64,000 nucleotides of DNA from NCBI RefSeq assembly GCF_016863635.1, contig NZ_BOPG01000077.1, positions 55,840 to 119,839 of the forward strand. Direction: 5' to 3'. The notes below the pieces were generated by a model. It was not told the DNA's origin. It worked only from the letters and a program-made list of their open reading frames with translations, and made no database searches. A program made the position numbers and the translations under genes. Each line of letters opens with the position of its first letter. The first letter of the stretch is position 1. The DNA is from Virgisporangium aurantiacum. Lineage in GTDB: Bacteria > Actinomycetota > Actinomycetes > Mycobacteriales > Micromonosporaceae. Shown one piece after another: positions 26,593-35,203 of this stretch.

Positions 26593-27084
26593 ATGGAGGA
26601 CAAGGCGAAACCACAGAGGAAGAGCGAGTCCGGCCGCTCCGCGTACCTGAAGATCTGGTGGATGCGCTTCTTGCTGCCTCCGATCGCGCTGATCGCGTGG
26701 TGGTACTTCGCAGCTACCGTGGTATCGGCATACCACCTCGCGAAGGAGGGCGTTGTCGTCTCCGGCGAGGTCACCGAGACCGAAACGGGCCGCCGTACGG
26801 ACTACATGACCCTCCGATTCACCACGTCCGATGGCAGGCAGGTCGAGGCGACGGTGGCGGCGCCGAAGAGCTGCGGTATGAGTCGGGCCGGCGACACTAT
26901 CAAGGTCCGGTACCTGCCCTCGGATCCGCACGTGGCCCAGGACGCCTGTGACTCGGCGCGTTACCGCTTGTCATGGGTAGCATTTCTGGTGGCGGCCGTG
27001 ATGTCCGCTGTCAGTGCGCAGGTGTGGCGTCTGTGGCTGCGGCACCGGAAGTCCGGCCGCCTACCGACGGAATATCAGATCTGA
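26593..27084 (+). CDS. DUF3592-like two-TM membrane protein
   Basis: A 163-residue protein from the ATG at 26593, which follows a GAGGCGGGGG stretch; the earlier frame start at 26482 is unsupported. TM helices lie near residues 25-47 and 125-148. Between them is a small beta-rich domain with the pattern 'GVVVSGEVTETETG...YMTLRFTTSDGRQ...AGDTIKVRYLPSDP', characteristic of DUF3592. Two cysteines (KSCG, QDACD) could form a disulfide if the domain is extracytoplasmic. Function is unknown; single-gene unit. Confidence 0.7.
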   Translation: MEDKAKPQRKSESGRSAYLKIWWMRFLLPPIALIAWWYFAATVVSAYHLAKEGVVVSGEVTETETGRRTDYMTLRFTTSDGRQVEATVAAPKSCGMSRAGDTIKVRYLPSDPHVAQDACDSARYRLSWVAFLVAAVMSAVSAQVWRLWLRHRKSGRLPTEYQI

Positions 27085-27475
27085 CCTGAACGCGACCGAG
27101 GCGGTCTCAACCAGGCCCGGGAGTCGGCTCCGGTTGTGCCATATCGGCTCGGCCACGATGCCTTCCTAACGCCCGCGCACTCACATCGGCATGTTGGCGC
27201 AGCAGAGCAGCGCCGCGTGGCCGAAGCGGCCGATGTCGATGTGCTTCAGACGGCTGGCGCCGGGTCGGCGCTCGGGCACCCTCGAACGCCGCCGAGCGAC
27301 CGGTAGTGGACGGCCACGATCAAGCACAGCCGAAGAGCCGGACGCCATCCTTGCGGGCCAATGGCTGTCCGGCTCCTTCACAGATCCTGCGGTGCCGCCC
27401 AGCGCTGCCCTCCTCCTTCAGAGGGTCTGAGGTACAGCCTCAATGCGGGGAGTTCGTCCAAGGATCGGTGGTCGT
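27085..27475. other. Intergenic region without a supported gene
   Basis: About 390 bases between convergent genes. Frames are short and Arg/Pro-rich, with no motif. Confidence 0.45.
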
Positions 27476-27865
27476 TCAGCCGCGGACGGTTTCGGCGGTA
27501 AGCAGGTCGGGCCGGAAGCCGAGTTCGACGATGATCTCTTCGGCCTGAGCGATCGTGATCGGCTCACCGTAGTCCGAGCCCAGCCACACGTTTCGAACCG
27601 GCGCCTCGCTGTCGCGCCACACACCGGTTCGCAAGTCGAGGTGGCTGCCCGCGTAGATTCGAGGAGCCTCGTTGTCGTAACGGAACAGCGTTCCCACGCG
27701 GTCACCCTCGGACCGCGAGTAGAAGCCGTTCCCGTGGCCGGCTATGTCGAATTCCACGATGACCGGCCGCACCGGGACCTCGTCGCCTGGGAAGAAGGTC
27801 GCCCAGAACAGATACCGATGCCTCACCCGGTCACGCAGAATCAGACGGCGGACCACGCCGGCCAT
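27476..27865 (-). CDS. Hypothetical protein, 129 aa
   Basis: From the ATG at 27865 (product begins MAGVVRRLILRDRVRHRYLF). The open frame continues upstream to 27994, but that part is Ser/Thr/Cys-mixed and less coding-like. The protein has a beta-rich core (VPVRPVIVEFDIAGHGNGFY, then SEGDRVGTLFRYDN) and a C-terminal acidic helix (ITIAQAEEIIVELGFRPDLL). Soluble. No family is recognised. Confidence 0.55.
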   Translation of the reverse strand: MAGVVRRLILRDRVRHRYLFWATFFPGDEVPVRPVIVEFDIAGHGNGFYSRSEGDRVGTLFRYDNEAPRIYAGSHLDLRTGVWRDSEAPVRNVWLGSDYGEPITIAQAEEIIVELGFRPDLLTAETVRG

Positions 27866-27959
27866 CGTAGTGTGGAGGCCTACCGTTCCCGTGGCGCCGA
27901 CCGAAAGACGATCCCCGCCCTCACACTCCGTAGCGCACGACCAGCGGCTAAATGAGGGC

Positions 27960-28390
27960 GGTGAAGTGATCAGAACGGAGGGCTCGGATCCCATCCCTCC
28001 GCTGTTGAGCGAGTCTCTGCGCTGATCGCGGGGCCAGCCAGCTCAGCGAGGGCTGCAGGATCCTCGTCCCGTCCGAGGATGCGTTTGGCGTGGGCGTGGT
28101 GGCCGCGGTCGGGATCGTTGGCCAGGACTTCCTCAGGCAAGGCCGGAGTGCGGGACAGTGGCTGGCGAGCTCCGGTGCGTCGAGGACGTGGGCTGCCGCG
28201 ATGATTGCGGACCTGCGAACGCAAGTTGCTGCCCGATCGGGTCGGATCCGACAGCAGCCCGGCGACCCGGCCCTTGTCGAGGCCGTGGGAGTGAACCTGC
28301 GCGTCGGGCGGCTCCAGCGCATGCGGCCCGATCGTGTCCATGAGCAGGTGGCCCGGCAGCTGCACGGCGAGCTGCCGTACCTGGCCATTG
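27960..28390 (-). pseudogene. Probable relic of a leucine-rich-variant (LRV) repeat protein
   Basis: Pieces of LRV-type repeats ('NPxLPxEVLxxLAxDxDPxVRxxLAxNP') occur on the minus strand in three different frames: SDPIGQQLAFAGPQ, HVLDAPELASHCPAL and TPALPEEVLANDPDRG ... DEDPAALAELAGPA. No single frame holds the full series, so at least two frameshifts are needed. It could be chance in GC-rich DNA, but the order and spacing of the pieces fit one decayed gene. Confidence 0.35.
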
Positions 28391-28421
28391 CGAGCGACGG
28401 GCGTCGCTAAGATCTAGGACC

Positions 28422-29879
28422 GTGACGAGTCCGATCGAGGCGGCCATGCAGCTGTGGCGGCAGCGCCGCGTCGTCGAGGCCGAGCAGTTGCTGGTGCGCG
28501 AGCTGCAGGCAGTCATGGCGAAGCACGGCCGCGGCAGCGCGCGGTGGGCGGCGGCGCTGTCCGATCTGGGGAACCTGCTGATGAACTCCGATCAGCTCGA
28601 TCGCGCTATCGACTGTTTTCGCAACGCCGCCGACGCGACGAAGGCGTCCGACGACACCCGCAAGGATCACCTGACCTACCGCCTCAATCTCGGCACCGCG
28701 CTGCAGATGGCCGGCCGCCTCGATGAGGCCGAAGCCGTGTTCCGGCAGGGTGTTCAGGGCCGGTTGGCGTTCTACGGCCGTGACCATGCCGGCTACGCGT
28801 TCGGTCTCGAACCGCTGGCCGAACTCCTGCTGCAGCGCGGCAACGCCCGCGAGGCCCGGCCGGTCGTCGAAGACGTGGTCGAGAACTTCCGGCGCAACTC
28901 CCACGAGCGGATCGCCCCGGCCGTGGCACTGCGAGCGGAGATCGTTGCGGCGGAAGGATCCGACGACGCCCTGTTCCCGCATGTCGATCAGCTGTCCGAC
29001 GACCTGGTCGAGGAGCTCGTGAGTTCGGTGATCAGCCGGCTCGGCGTGGGCGATCCGGCACCATCGAAGGCCGTCCTGCGCGGCCTGATCGCGATGCTGG
29101 AGGGCCGTTTCGGCCCAGATCACCAGGCGACGCTCAACGCACTGTCCGCGCAGGCGAACTTTGGCGGCGACCTCGGTGATCACACGGAGCGGATCGAAGC
29201 GATCCAACGCGTCCTCGACTCCTACGATCGGCAGGGCCGCTCGGAGGATGCCATGATGGCCGCCCTGGGGCTGGCGATGGCGCACAACGACTCCGGTGAT
29301 CCGGACGCGGCCCTGCGCACCTACGGATCTGCGTACACGCGCGCCGACAGCACCGGCCGGCCCGAGTTGCGAAGCCAGGTGCTGCGCAACTGGGGCATCG
29401 TGCTGCACGTCGTCGGCCAGCCGGGCCCGGCCGAGCAGCGGCTCATCGAGGCGGTGACGCAGGCCCGGCAGAGTACCGACCGCGACACCCTCGGCTGTGC
29501 GCAGATCGCCCTCGGCGTGTTCCTGCAACACGAAAACCGGCTCGCCGACGCACGGCCGGTGATCGAGGAAGGCCTGTCCGTCCTCGATCCGGTACACCCC
29601 GAGGCGATCATCGGTCGCAGCCACCTGTCCGCCGTCATCGACGGCCACACGTGCGGGTGCGGCCACCTGAGCATCACCATCGAGGACGCATTCCGCGAGT
29701 TCGTCCTCACCAAGCTCCCCCCGGACCTCCTGGCCGACCTCTCCGTCACTCTCGAGGACGACGATTTCAACGTCGACGCCCACCTGAGCCGCGAGCCGAC
29801 GGAGGAGGAACTGGAACGCCTGAACGGCGTGATGCAGTCCGCGCACGCCGAGTTCCGCCGGCGCATCTCCCCCCGCTGA
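28422..29879 (+). CDS. Tetratricopeptide repeat protein
   Basis: A 485-residue cytoplasmic protein starting at GTG 28422. TPR-like helical pairs span residues about 5-135 (AMQLWRQRRVVEAEQLLVRE; LSDLGNLLMNSDQLDRAIDC; LNLGTALQMAGRLDEAEAVF; LEPLAELLLQRGNAREARPV) and again about 215-405 (LGLAMAHNDSGDPDAALRTY; WGIVLHVVGQPGPAEQRLIE). The C-terminal 80 residues, beginning with a cysteine pair (HTCGCGH), are not TPR and end in a charged helix. It has no signal or TM. A scaffold role is likely; the partner is unknown. Confidence 0.8.
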   Translation: MTSPIEAAMQLWRQRRVVEAEQLLVRELQAVMAKHGRGSARWAAALSDLGNLLMNSDQLDRAIDCFRNAADATKASDDTRKDHLTYRLNLGTALQMAGRLDEAEAVFRQGVQGRLAFYGRDHAGYAFGLEPLAELLLQRGNAREARPVVEDVVENFRRNSHERIAPAVALRAEIVAAEGSDDALFPHVDQLSDDLVEELVSSVISRLGVGDPAPSKAVLRGLIAMLEGRFGPDHQATLNALSAQANFGGDLGDHTERIEAIQRVLDSYDRQGRSEDAMMAALGLAMAHNDSGDPDAALRTYGSAYTRADSTGRPELRSQVLRNWGIVLHVVGQPGPAEQRLIEAVTQARQSTDRDTLGCAQIALGVFLQHENRLADARPVIEEGLSVLDPVHPEAIIGRSHLSAVIDGHTCGCGHLSITIEDAFREFVLTKLPPDLLADLSVTLEDDDFNVDAHLSREPTEEELERLNGVMQSAHAEFRRRISPR

Positions 29880-29902
29880 TCACCGACCCGAGAGAGACAA
29901 GG

Positions 29903-30073
29903 ATGGCGACGTATCCCGATTGGCAGAGTGCTCATCCCAACCCGGTGTCGGCCACCACACAGCAGTCCACGTGGGACTCGTTGACTCGAAGTCGTACCGA
30001 CACCTCCGTCGGCGGCCGTCCGAAAAGGACGCCACTGTTGCCTGCGGGGTGCCACTTCAAGGCGACGGCGTGA
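29903..30073 (+). CDS. Possible small protein, 56 aa
   Basis: The ATG at 29903 lies 23 bases after the TPR stop and follows a purine-rich AGAGAGACAAGG. The product begins MATYPDWQSAHPNPVSATTQ and ends with a basic segment. Codon bias is modest. It may be a small companion of the TPR gene or a chance frame. Confidence 0.3.
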   Translation: MATYPDWQSAHPNPVSATTQQSTWDSLTRSRTDTSVGGRPKRTPLLPAGCHFKATA

Positions 30074-30171
30074 TCCGGCGTGCTCATCAATCGATGGTCT
30101 CGCAGGGCTGGAGCGACCAACCACGCCACCACGCTCGTGTCGACGACAACAAGCCGCTACGCTCAGCCGAC

Positions 30172-30621
30172 ATGACTCCCGAGGTCGAACAGCTCCGCGC
30201 GGCGCTTGACGGGCTGCGGGCCGGTGTCCTGAAGAAGCTGGCCGGCCTCGGCGAGAGCGACGCCCGGCGTAGTACGGTCGGCTCCGGCACCAACGTGGCC
30301 GGGCTGGTTCAGCACCTCACCTACGTCGAATCGCTGTGGTTCGAGGAGATCACCGCCGGCCGGAAGGCCACCCGAGGCCAGCGGTCGATGCAGATCGATC
30401 CTGCGGTCTCAGTTCGGACCCTCCGGGCCGAGTACCGTGCCGCCTGCGATACCAGCAACGAGATCATCGCTGCGATCGGCGATGCGGACGCCCCGGTGAC
30501 CCGCAACGGGACGACCCGAAACTTTCGATGGGTGATGCTCGCCGTCATCGGCGAGACCTCCCGCCACGCCGGGCACGCCGACATCATCCGTGAGCAGATC
30601 GACGGCCAGACCGGACGTTGA
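30172..30621 (+). CDS. DinB/DUF664-family protein
   Basis: A 149-residue four-helix-bundle protein of the DinB superfamily (DUF664 branch). The first helix is PEVEQLRAALDGLRAGVL. The metal-ligand histidine region is NVAGLVQHLTYVESLWF, and the C-terminal pair of histidines is in GETSRHAGHADIIREQIDG. These match the usual three-histidine metal site of mycothiol/bacillithiol-dependent DinB-like enzymes. The substrate is unknown. The ATG at 30172 is chosen because the upstream frame (from 29920) overlaps non-coding sequence. Confidence 0.85.
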   Translation: MTPEVEQLRAALDGLRAGVLKKLAGLGESDARRSTVGSGTNVAGLVQHLTYVESLWFEEITAGRKATRGQRSMQIDPAVSVRTLRAEYRAACDTSNEIIAAIGDADAPVTRNGTTRNFRWVMLAVIGETSRHAGHADIIREQIDGQTGR

Positions 30622-30646
30622 ACCGCTCGCCGGCCCAGCAACTAGT

Positions 30647-31150
30647 TCAGCTGTTCTCCTCGATGTATTTGGCTGGGTCCTTGTCGGCGAACGACAGGCC
30701 CCGGCCCTGCGGATGTTCCCCGAAGAAACGCAGCCAGCGTGCCCCGAGTTCGAGGCGCAGTTCCCGGCTTGCATGCTTACGGAAGTCGGGGAGCACCTCG
30801 TCCTCCTCCTCGGCCAGATGCTCACTGTTCTCGGTACGCGCCTTCCACACCCCCTTCCACCAGCCGTCCGAGCCCACCGGGTGCCTACCCGCCTCGTCGA
30901 TCCCGTCCCGGATCTTGTTGTGGTCGCGGATCGCGTCGTCGGCCTCCTCCTCGGCATCGTCACCACCCGCGTCCGTCAGCAGGTGCGGGTAGAGGATCTC
31001 CTCCTCAGCATCGGCGTGGATATCGAGATGCAGCGCGAGCGGCGTCCAGATCGCCTCCAACTCCTGCGGCGACCGCGCGTCGTCCAACCGGGCAAACCCG
31101 ACCCGGAACCGGTGGTGATCGTCAAGGATCAACGCCGTGATGTCATCCAT
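30647..31150 (-). CDS. Hemerythrin-like (HHE) domain protein
   Basis: A 167-residue protein from the ATG at 31150 (MDDITALILDDHHRF); the frame extends upstream to 31234 without support. Iron-ligand motifs of hemerythrin-like HHE proteins are in place: DDHHRF, LALHLDIHADAEEEILYP (H..E), DHNKIRDGI and NSEHLAEEEDEVLPDF (H...E). A diiron centre that binds oxygen or NO is likely. The C-terminus adds a RWLRFFGEHPQG segment. It converges with the DinB-like gene (25 bases between stops). Confidence 0.88.
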   Translation of the reverse strand: MDDITALILDDHHRFRVGFARLDDARSPQELEAIWTPLALHLDIHADAEEEILYPHLLTDAGGDDAEEEADDAIRDHNKIRDGIDEAGRHPVGSDGWWKGVWKARTENSEHLAEEEDEVLPDFRKHASRELRLELGARWLRFFGEHPQGRGLSFADKDPAKYIEENS

Positions 31151-31263
31151 GACACACACGCTAAGGCCGAACACCGGCCCACGACCACCAAGCCTCGCCC
31201 ACCCGCACACCCGATCGTCGGCATGTGCGCGCACCTGCCTCTTGGATTCCCGGCCGGTTCACG

Positions 31264-31767
31264 GTGACGTACGCTGCTGTCCTTGTGGAGGTCCTGGTCG
31301 CCAGTCTGATCGCCGTCGCCGGAACCCTGTTGGGTTCCGTCACCACCTACTTCTTCCAACGGCAGACCGTCGAACGCGCCGAACGGTTCGCTCGTCAGGA
31401 GCGTCTGCGCCAGGAGCGCATGGCCGTCTACGGGGCGTTCGCCGGCGCCGTCACCGATCACCGGCGGGCAGTCGTCAATCTGTGGTTCCAACGCGGCGCC
31501 GGCCACGACGATCCCGGCTACCGCGCCGCCCGGGAGGAATGCGACCGGCTCGGTGCCGCCCTCGACCACGCCAGATTCCAGGTCCAACTGATCGCTGACG
31601 ACGCCGAACTCGTCGCGCTTGCCGCCCAGGCGCACATCCCGACCAACGCGATCCCCAAAGCGGTCGACCGTGACGAGTTGAAGACCTACGAGAATCAGTC
31701 CCGCGACGCCGTCGGCTCGTTCGTCACTACCGCATCCGCACAGATCCTCGGACGTACCGACCGCTGA
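31264..31767 (+). CDS. Single-TM protein with juxtamembrane coiled coil
   Basis: About 167 residues from GTG 31264; a GTG at 31285 is also possible. An N-terminal TM (VLVASLIAVAGTLLGSVTTY) is followed by a basic/glutamate-rich coiled coil (RAERFARQERLRQERMAVYG) and an alpha-helical cytoplasmic domain. The layout is common among actinobacterial hypothetical proteins; no enzyme motif is seen. It starts 114 bases from the divergent hemerythrin gene, so the two promoters share this gap. Confidence 0.65.
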   Translation: MTYAAVLVEVLVASLIAVAGTLLGSVTTYFFQRQTVERAERFARQERLRQERMAVYGAFAGAVTDHRRAVVNLWFQRGAGHDDPGYRAAREECDRLGAALDHARFQVQLIADDAELVALAAQAHIPTNAIPKAVDRDELKTYENQSRDAVGSFVTTASAQILGRTDR

Positions 31768-32022
31768 CCGTTGAGTAGCCAGCGACGAATGGGCCGGTCA
31801 CTTACCACGGGCAGATCAACACGGCCGAGCGGTTCGCGCTAGAGGTGTGCGCGTCGGTCGTGTGGCTGGCGGTGAACGGGCGGCGGCTCGCCGGGATCCT
31901 GCCGCTTCCACCGTTGGACGCGGCGGTGCATCGGAGCATGTGCGTCGAGACCGGACCGGTGTCCGCAATACGACGTGCGGGATCGAATCCGGCAAGCGAC
32001 CCATCCTCCCGTCAACCGATTC

Positions 32023-32031
32023 AAGGAGGTG
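32023..32031 (+). promoter_or_regulatory. Near-perfect Shine-Dalgarno site
   Basis: AAGGAGGTG ends 4 bases before the ATG at 32036. It is complementary to the 16S rRNA tail over its full length and fixes the start against the longer frame from 31847. Confidence 0.8.
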
Positions 32032-32035
32032 GGTC

Positions 32036-32611
32036 ATGTACAACATGGAGCATGCCACGACGACCGTGGCGAAGGATCTTCCGATCGTGCGGGCGATCGT
32101 CGATCAGAAGCTGGGTCTGACCGTGGAGGGGACGAGCACGACGCTGAAGGTTGCCCCGAAGGTCCGGTCGAAGATCAATCCCGGGTCGACCGTCACGGTG
32201 AAGGTCGACAACGGCACGGCGGTTGAACTGGTTGACAGCTCTGATCTGGCGGCAAGCCGCGCTGAGGACAAGCGCAAGCAGGACCTGACCACCAAGATCA
32301 GCAAGCAGCTGATTGGCAACCGGTTGGCCATCACGGTGGTCGGTTCGGCGCTCAAGCACCTGTCCGGCGACGGGAGTCAGGCGGACACGCTGCTCGCCGG
32401 CTACCTCGCGGGCAACTGGATCTCGATCGACGGGGTCGACGGGGACGGCAAGTTCAGCCTGACGATCGCCACGCCGGCGGCGCAGTTCGTGAAGCCGGGC
32501 GACGAGACCGCCCCGAGTTGGATCATCACCGGTCAGGTCACCAGTTTCGACGTCGTGCCGGTACCGGTGCGGGTCTGGCACTTCGGCCCGGGTACCTCGT
32601 CCTACGTGTGA
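32036..32611 (+). CDS. Hypothetical protein, 191 aa
   Basis: The start is set by the strong site at 32023-32031. The first half has alternating beta-strand patterns with a small barrel feel (LTVEGTSTTLKVAPKVRSKI, then GSTVTVKVDNGTAVELV). The second half contains another set (RLAITVVGSALKHLSGDGSQ, then ISIDGVDGDGKFSLTIA). There is no signal peptide, TM or cysteine. The strong ribosome site implies high expression. No family is recognised. The ~270 bases upstream hold a coding-like stretch (EVCASVVWLAVNGRRLAGIL) that may be a relic. Confidence 0.6.
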   Translation: MYNMEHATTTVAKDLPIVRAIVDQKLGLTVEGTSTTLKVAPKVRSKINPGSTVTVKVDNGTAVELVDSSDLAASRAEDKRKQDLTTKISKQLIGNRLAITVVGSALKHLSGDGSQADTLLAGYLAGNWISIDGVDGDGKFSLTIATPAAQFVKPGDETAPSWIITGQVTSFDVVPVPVRVWHFGPGTSSYV

Positions 32612-32943
32612 TCAGCGACGTGTTGCACTGCGCGAGCGCGACCAACCAGCCGAACAGGAGCAGTCCAACCTAGGGGTCCTGGACCTCGATGCGGCTCAGG
32701 GCCGCCGGAGCCGGGTCGGGAATCAGCGCGGGTGGACCGAGAACCGACAGCACGATCACCGACTGCAAAGTCAGCAATGCGGCCGTCGTGCCCGCGCATA
32801 CCGCGCTCAGCGGGCCGGCCTCCGGGCCGGTCCGCTGAGCAGTGCCGGCGGCCGGCCACCAGCATGGCGGCGGCCATGGCCTTGGACCGTCAGCAGTACG
32901 CCAGTCGGGCCGCACGCGGCCGGGACCCCTGTAATCTGCGCCG
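32612..32943. other. Intergenic region, possible minus-strand relic
   Basis: About 330 bases. A minus frame ending at 32670 reads SAVCAGTTAALLTLQSVIVL, hydrophobic and possibly the tail of a lost membrane protein. Nothing else is supported. Confidence 0.3.
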
Positions 32944-33585
32944 ATGGACGCTGATCCGCTGCGAGAGTTCGACGACGGCGTCGCATTCTGGGCAACCCGC
33001 CCGAAATGGCCTGCGGACCTGCACAACCGCTTCTACGCGGATCAACAGGCGATCACCGACGGCGCGTTCACCTCGACGTGGTGGAACGTCACGCGAAGGA
33101 AGCTCTACGACTGGCGGGCCACCCGAGGCGCGCGGCTGGCCGATCTCGACCGGCTGTTCCATCAGCACCAAGGCAATTTGGTGACGATCTGGCAGACGGT
33201 CATTCAGCCGCAGCTATCCGGCGATATCACCTCAGTCACGTGGGATGAAGTCCGCGCTCTACCGGATCTTGCCAGATTGATCAAACCGACACGGGGCAAC
33301 TCTGCGGTGTTTCCATCGAAGCTCGCGCATTTCATCGCTCCACCTCTGTTTCCGGTCTTCGACAAAACGGCGCTGCCTGGCGGACACAACGATTACGGCA
33401 GCTACTTCAACCATGTCAAGGACACTTGGAACAGCACCGACCGCTCCGACCAGCAGGCTCTTCGCGCGCGGTTGGCGTTACTCATTGAATCCCGTAGCGG
33501 CAGGCCAATGGTCAGCGGCTACCCGGTCGTCAACAAGATCGTCGAGCTGCGGCTGATCGGCCAGCACCACCGATCGGCAAGCTGA
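32944..33585 (+). CDS. Hypothetical protein, 213 aa
   Basis: A soluble protein from the ATG at 32944. It is aromatic-rich in the first 60 residues (FWATRPKWPADLHNRFYADQ; FTSTWWNVTRRKLYDWRATR). A central segment SAVFPSKLAHFIAPPLFPVF and DKTALPG, followed by a helical region and SGYPVVNKIVELRL, resembles the C-terminal part of proteins that act near nucleic-acid processing, but I cannot assign a family. Codon use is slightly less GC-biased than in neighbours. It stands alone. Confidence 0.6.
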   Translation: MDADPLREFDDGVAFWATRPKWPADLHNRFYADQQAITDGAFTSTWWNVTRRKLYDWRATRGARLADLDRLFHQHQGNLVTIWQTVIQPQLSGDITSVTWDEVRALPDLARLIKPTRGNSAVFPSKLAHFIAPPLFPVFDKTALPGGHNDYGSYFNHVKDTWNSTDRSDQQALRARLALLIESRSGRPMVSGYPVVNKIVELRLIGQHHRSAS

Positions 33586-33774
33586 CCGCGCGCTGCCGGC
33601 GCCCACCCTCAGCCTGCAAAGTCGAGCGGAACAGCCCTCGCTTCGGTCAGCTCTCCGACGGCACTGCGGCGAGCGGATCGCGGCCAGATCAGCACAGCCG
33701 CGCTGTCCGCGGCCCGATCCGGACGTCTTGATCGTCCCTCCACCCGCGTGCTCGAACGCCGTCACAGCTTCGGT

Positions 33775-33867
33775 TTACTCCTCGATCTCCCGAAGTTGAT
33801 GCTCCGCGTCGGTGTCACCGGCGGCGGCCTGCTCGTACCAGCGCCGAGCCCGCGACGGACCTGCGCC
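33775..33867 (-). pseudogene. C-terminal relic of a Sel1/TPR-like protein
   Basis: The minus frame ends SRARRWYEQAAAGDTDAEHQ then LREIEE and a stop. 'ARRWYEQAAxAGxTDAxxxL' is the typical Sel1-like/TPR repeat end. The rest of the gene is absent, since further upstream it merges with sequence antisense to the copper-protein gene. Confidence 0.5.
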
Positions 33868-33993
33868 GGCGTGACTTCGGGCCCAGATTGCGACGGGTCT
33901 CGATTCCCGTGTCGTACCGTGGTGCCACCTCCCTCCCGAGGATGGGGCCGCGGTACGACGAAACGGGACGGAATCGGGCCTAGCGTTCAGGTT

Positions 33994-35199
33994 ATGAGGA
34001 AACCTGACAGTCCACTGTGGAGGTTCGGGGTGGCCACCATGGCGCTGGCGACGGCGTTCGCAGTCGTCGCCTGCGGGTCGGACGCCGACAACAGTGCGGC
34101 GCCCGCCGCGACCGGCTCGCACGGCGCGCACGCGGGCGGGTCGTCGGCTCCATCGCAGCCGCTGCGCGCCGGCGAGCGGTTCGTCGACCTGAAGATGGCC
34201 GAGGCGTACACGCCCGCGCCGCCGGAGGGCGGCACGGACGAGTACCGGTGCCAGGTGATCGATCCGGGCCTGACCAAGGCGGCGTTCCTGACCGGGACCC
34301 AGTTCACGCCGGAGAACGTCGCCATCGCGCACCACGCCATCGTGTACGCGGTGCCGCCGGGCGGCGCTGCCGCGGTGCGCGAGCAGGATGCGAAGACCCC
34401 CGGCCTCGGCTGGCAGTGTTTCGGCGGGACCGGCGTGGCCGGCGCCGAGGTAGAAGAGGGGGACGCGGCGTGGGTGGACACCTGGGCGCCGGGCGCCACG
34501 GAGACGCTGCTCACCCAGGACGCCGGCTACAGGCTGGAGCCGGGCAGCCTGCTCGTCCTCCAGATCCACTACAACCTGCTCGCGACCGACGGCAAGCCGG
34601 CCGGGTCGGACCGCTCGGCGGTGCGGCTGCGGCTGACGGACGGCACGCCGCAGACCCGGGAACTCGTCACGTGGCCGGTCGACGCGCCGACCGACCTGCC
34701 CTGCGCCGCCGACGAGTCGGGTCCGCTCTGTGACCGGGCGGCCTCGATCGCGGACGTGACGAAGCGGTTCGGGGCGGACGTCGGCGACATGGCGGACCGT
34801 CAGGTGGAGGAGTGCGGCCAGAGCGCGCCGAAGGCCGGCAGCACCCAGACCTGCGACCACAAGGTGGAGGCGCCGATGACGCTGTTCGCCGGTTTCGGCC
34901 ACATGCACATGCTCGGGCGGGCCATAAAGGTCGAACTCAACCCGGGCACGCCGAACGCCAAGGTCGTGCTGGACGTGCCGCAGTTCGACTTCGACAACCA
35001 GCGGCTGGTGCAGCTGCCGTCGCCGGTGGAGATCGGTCCGGGGGACACGCTGCGGGTGACGTGTACGCACGACGCGGGGCTGCGCAAACGGCTGCCGCAG
35101 CTGAGCAAGCTGCCGCCGCGCTACGTGGTGTGGGGCGACGGCACCAGCGACGAGATGTGCATCGGCATCATGACGGTCTCCCTCCGCCGCGCGAAGTGA
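33994..35199 (+). CDS. Copper type II monooxygenase-like lipoprotein
   Basis: A 401-residue exported protein of the DBH/PHM-like fold. The signal peptide ends in a lipobox (AFAVVACGSD), so it is membrane-anchored after lipidation. The first domain has the CuH-site pair AIAHHAIVYAV, and further histidines occur in LQIHYNLL. The second domain has GHMHMLGRAIKV (HxH for CuM) and a C-terminal MCIG (methionine ligand). Cysteines in pairs could form disulfides. Whether it is a true monooxygenase or only copper-binding is open. The ATG at 33994 has no Shine-Dalgarno sequence; a leaderless transcript is possible. Confidence 0.8.
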   Translation: MRKPDSPLWRFGVATMALATAFAVVACGSDADNSAAPAATGSHGAHAGGSSAPSQPLRAGERFVDLKMAEAYTPAPPEGGTDEYRCQVIDPGLTKAAFLTGTQFTPENVAIAHHAIVYAVPPGGAAAVREQDAKTPGLGWQCFGGTGVAGAEVEEGDAAWVDTWAPGATETLLTQDAGYRLEPGSLLVLQIHYNLLATDGKPAGSDRSAVRLRLTDGTPQTRELVTWPVDAPTDLPCAADESGPLCDRAASIADVTKRFGADVGDMADRQVEECGQSAPKAGSTQTCDHKVEAPMTLFAGFGHMHMLGRAIKVELNPGTPNAKVVLDVPQFDFDNQRLVQLPSPVEIGPGDTLRVTCTHDAGLRKRLPQLSKLPPRYVVWGDGTSDEMCIGIMTVSLRRAK

Positions 35200-35203
35200 A
35201 GCG

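Noticed and set aside
28407..29846. Minus-strand open frame of 479 codons opposite the TPR gene
   Set aside because: Shadow of the TPR gene; no ribosome site or recognisable domain.
33775..35070. Minus-strand open frame of 431 codons opposite the copper-protein gene
   Set aside because: Antisense shadow, except its last ~30 codons, which I list as a Sel1/TPR relic.
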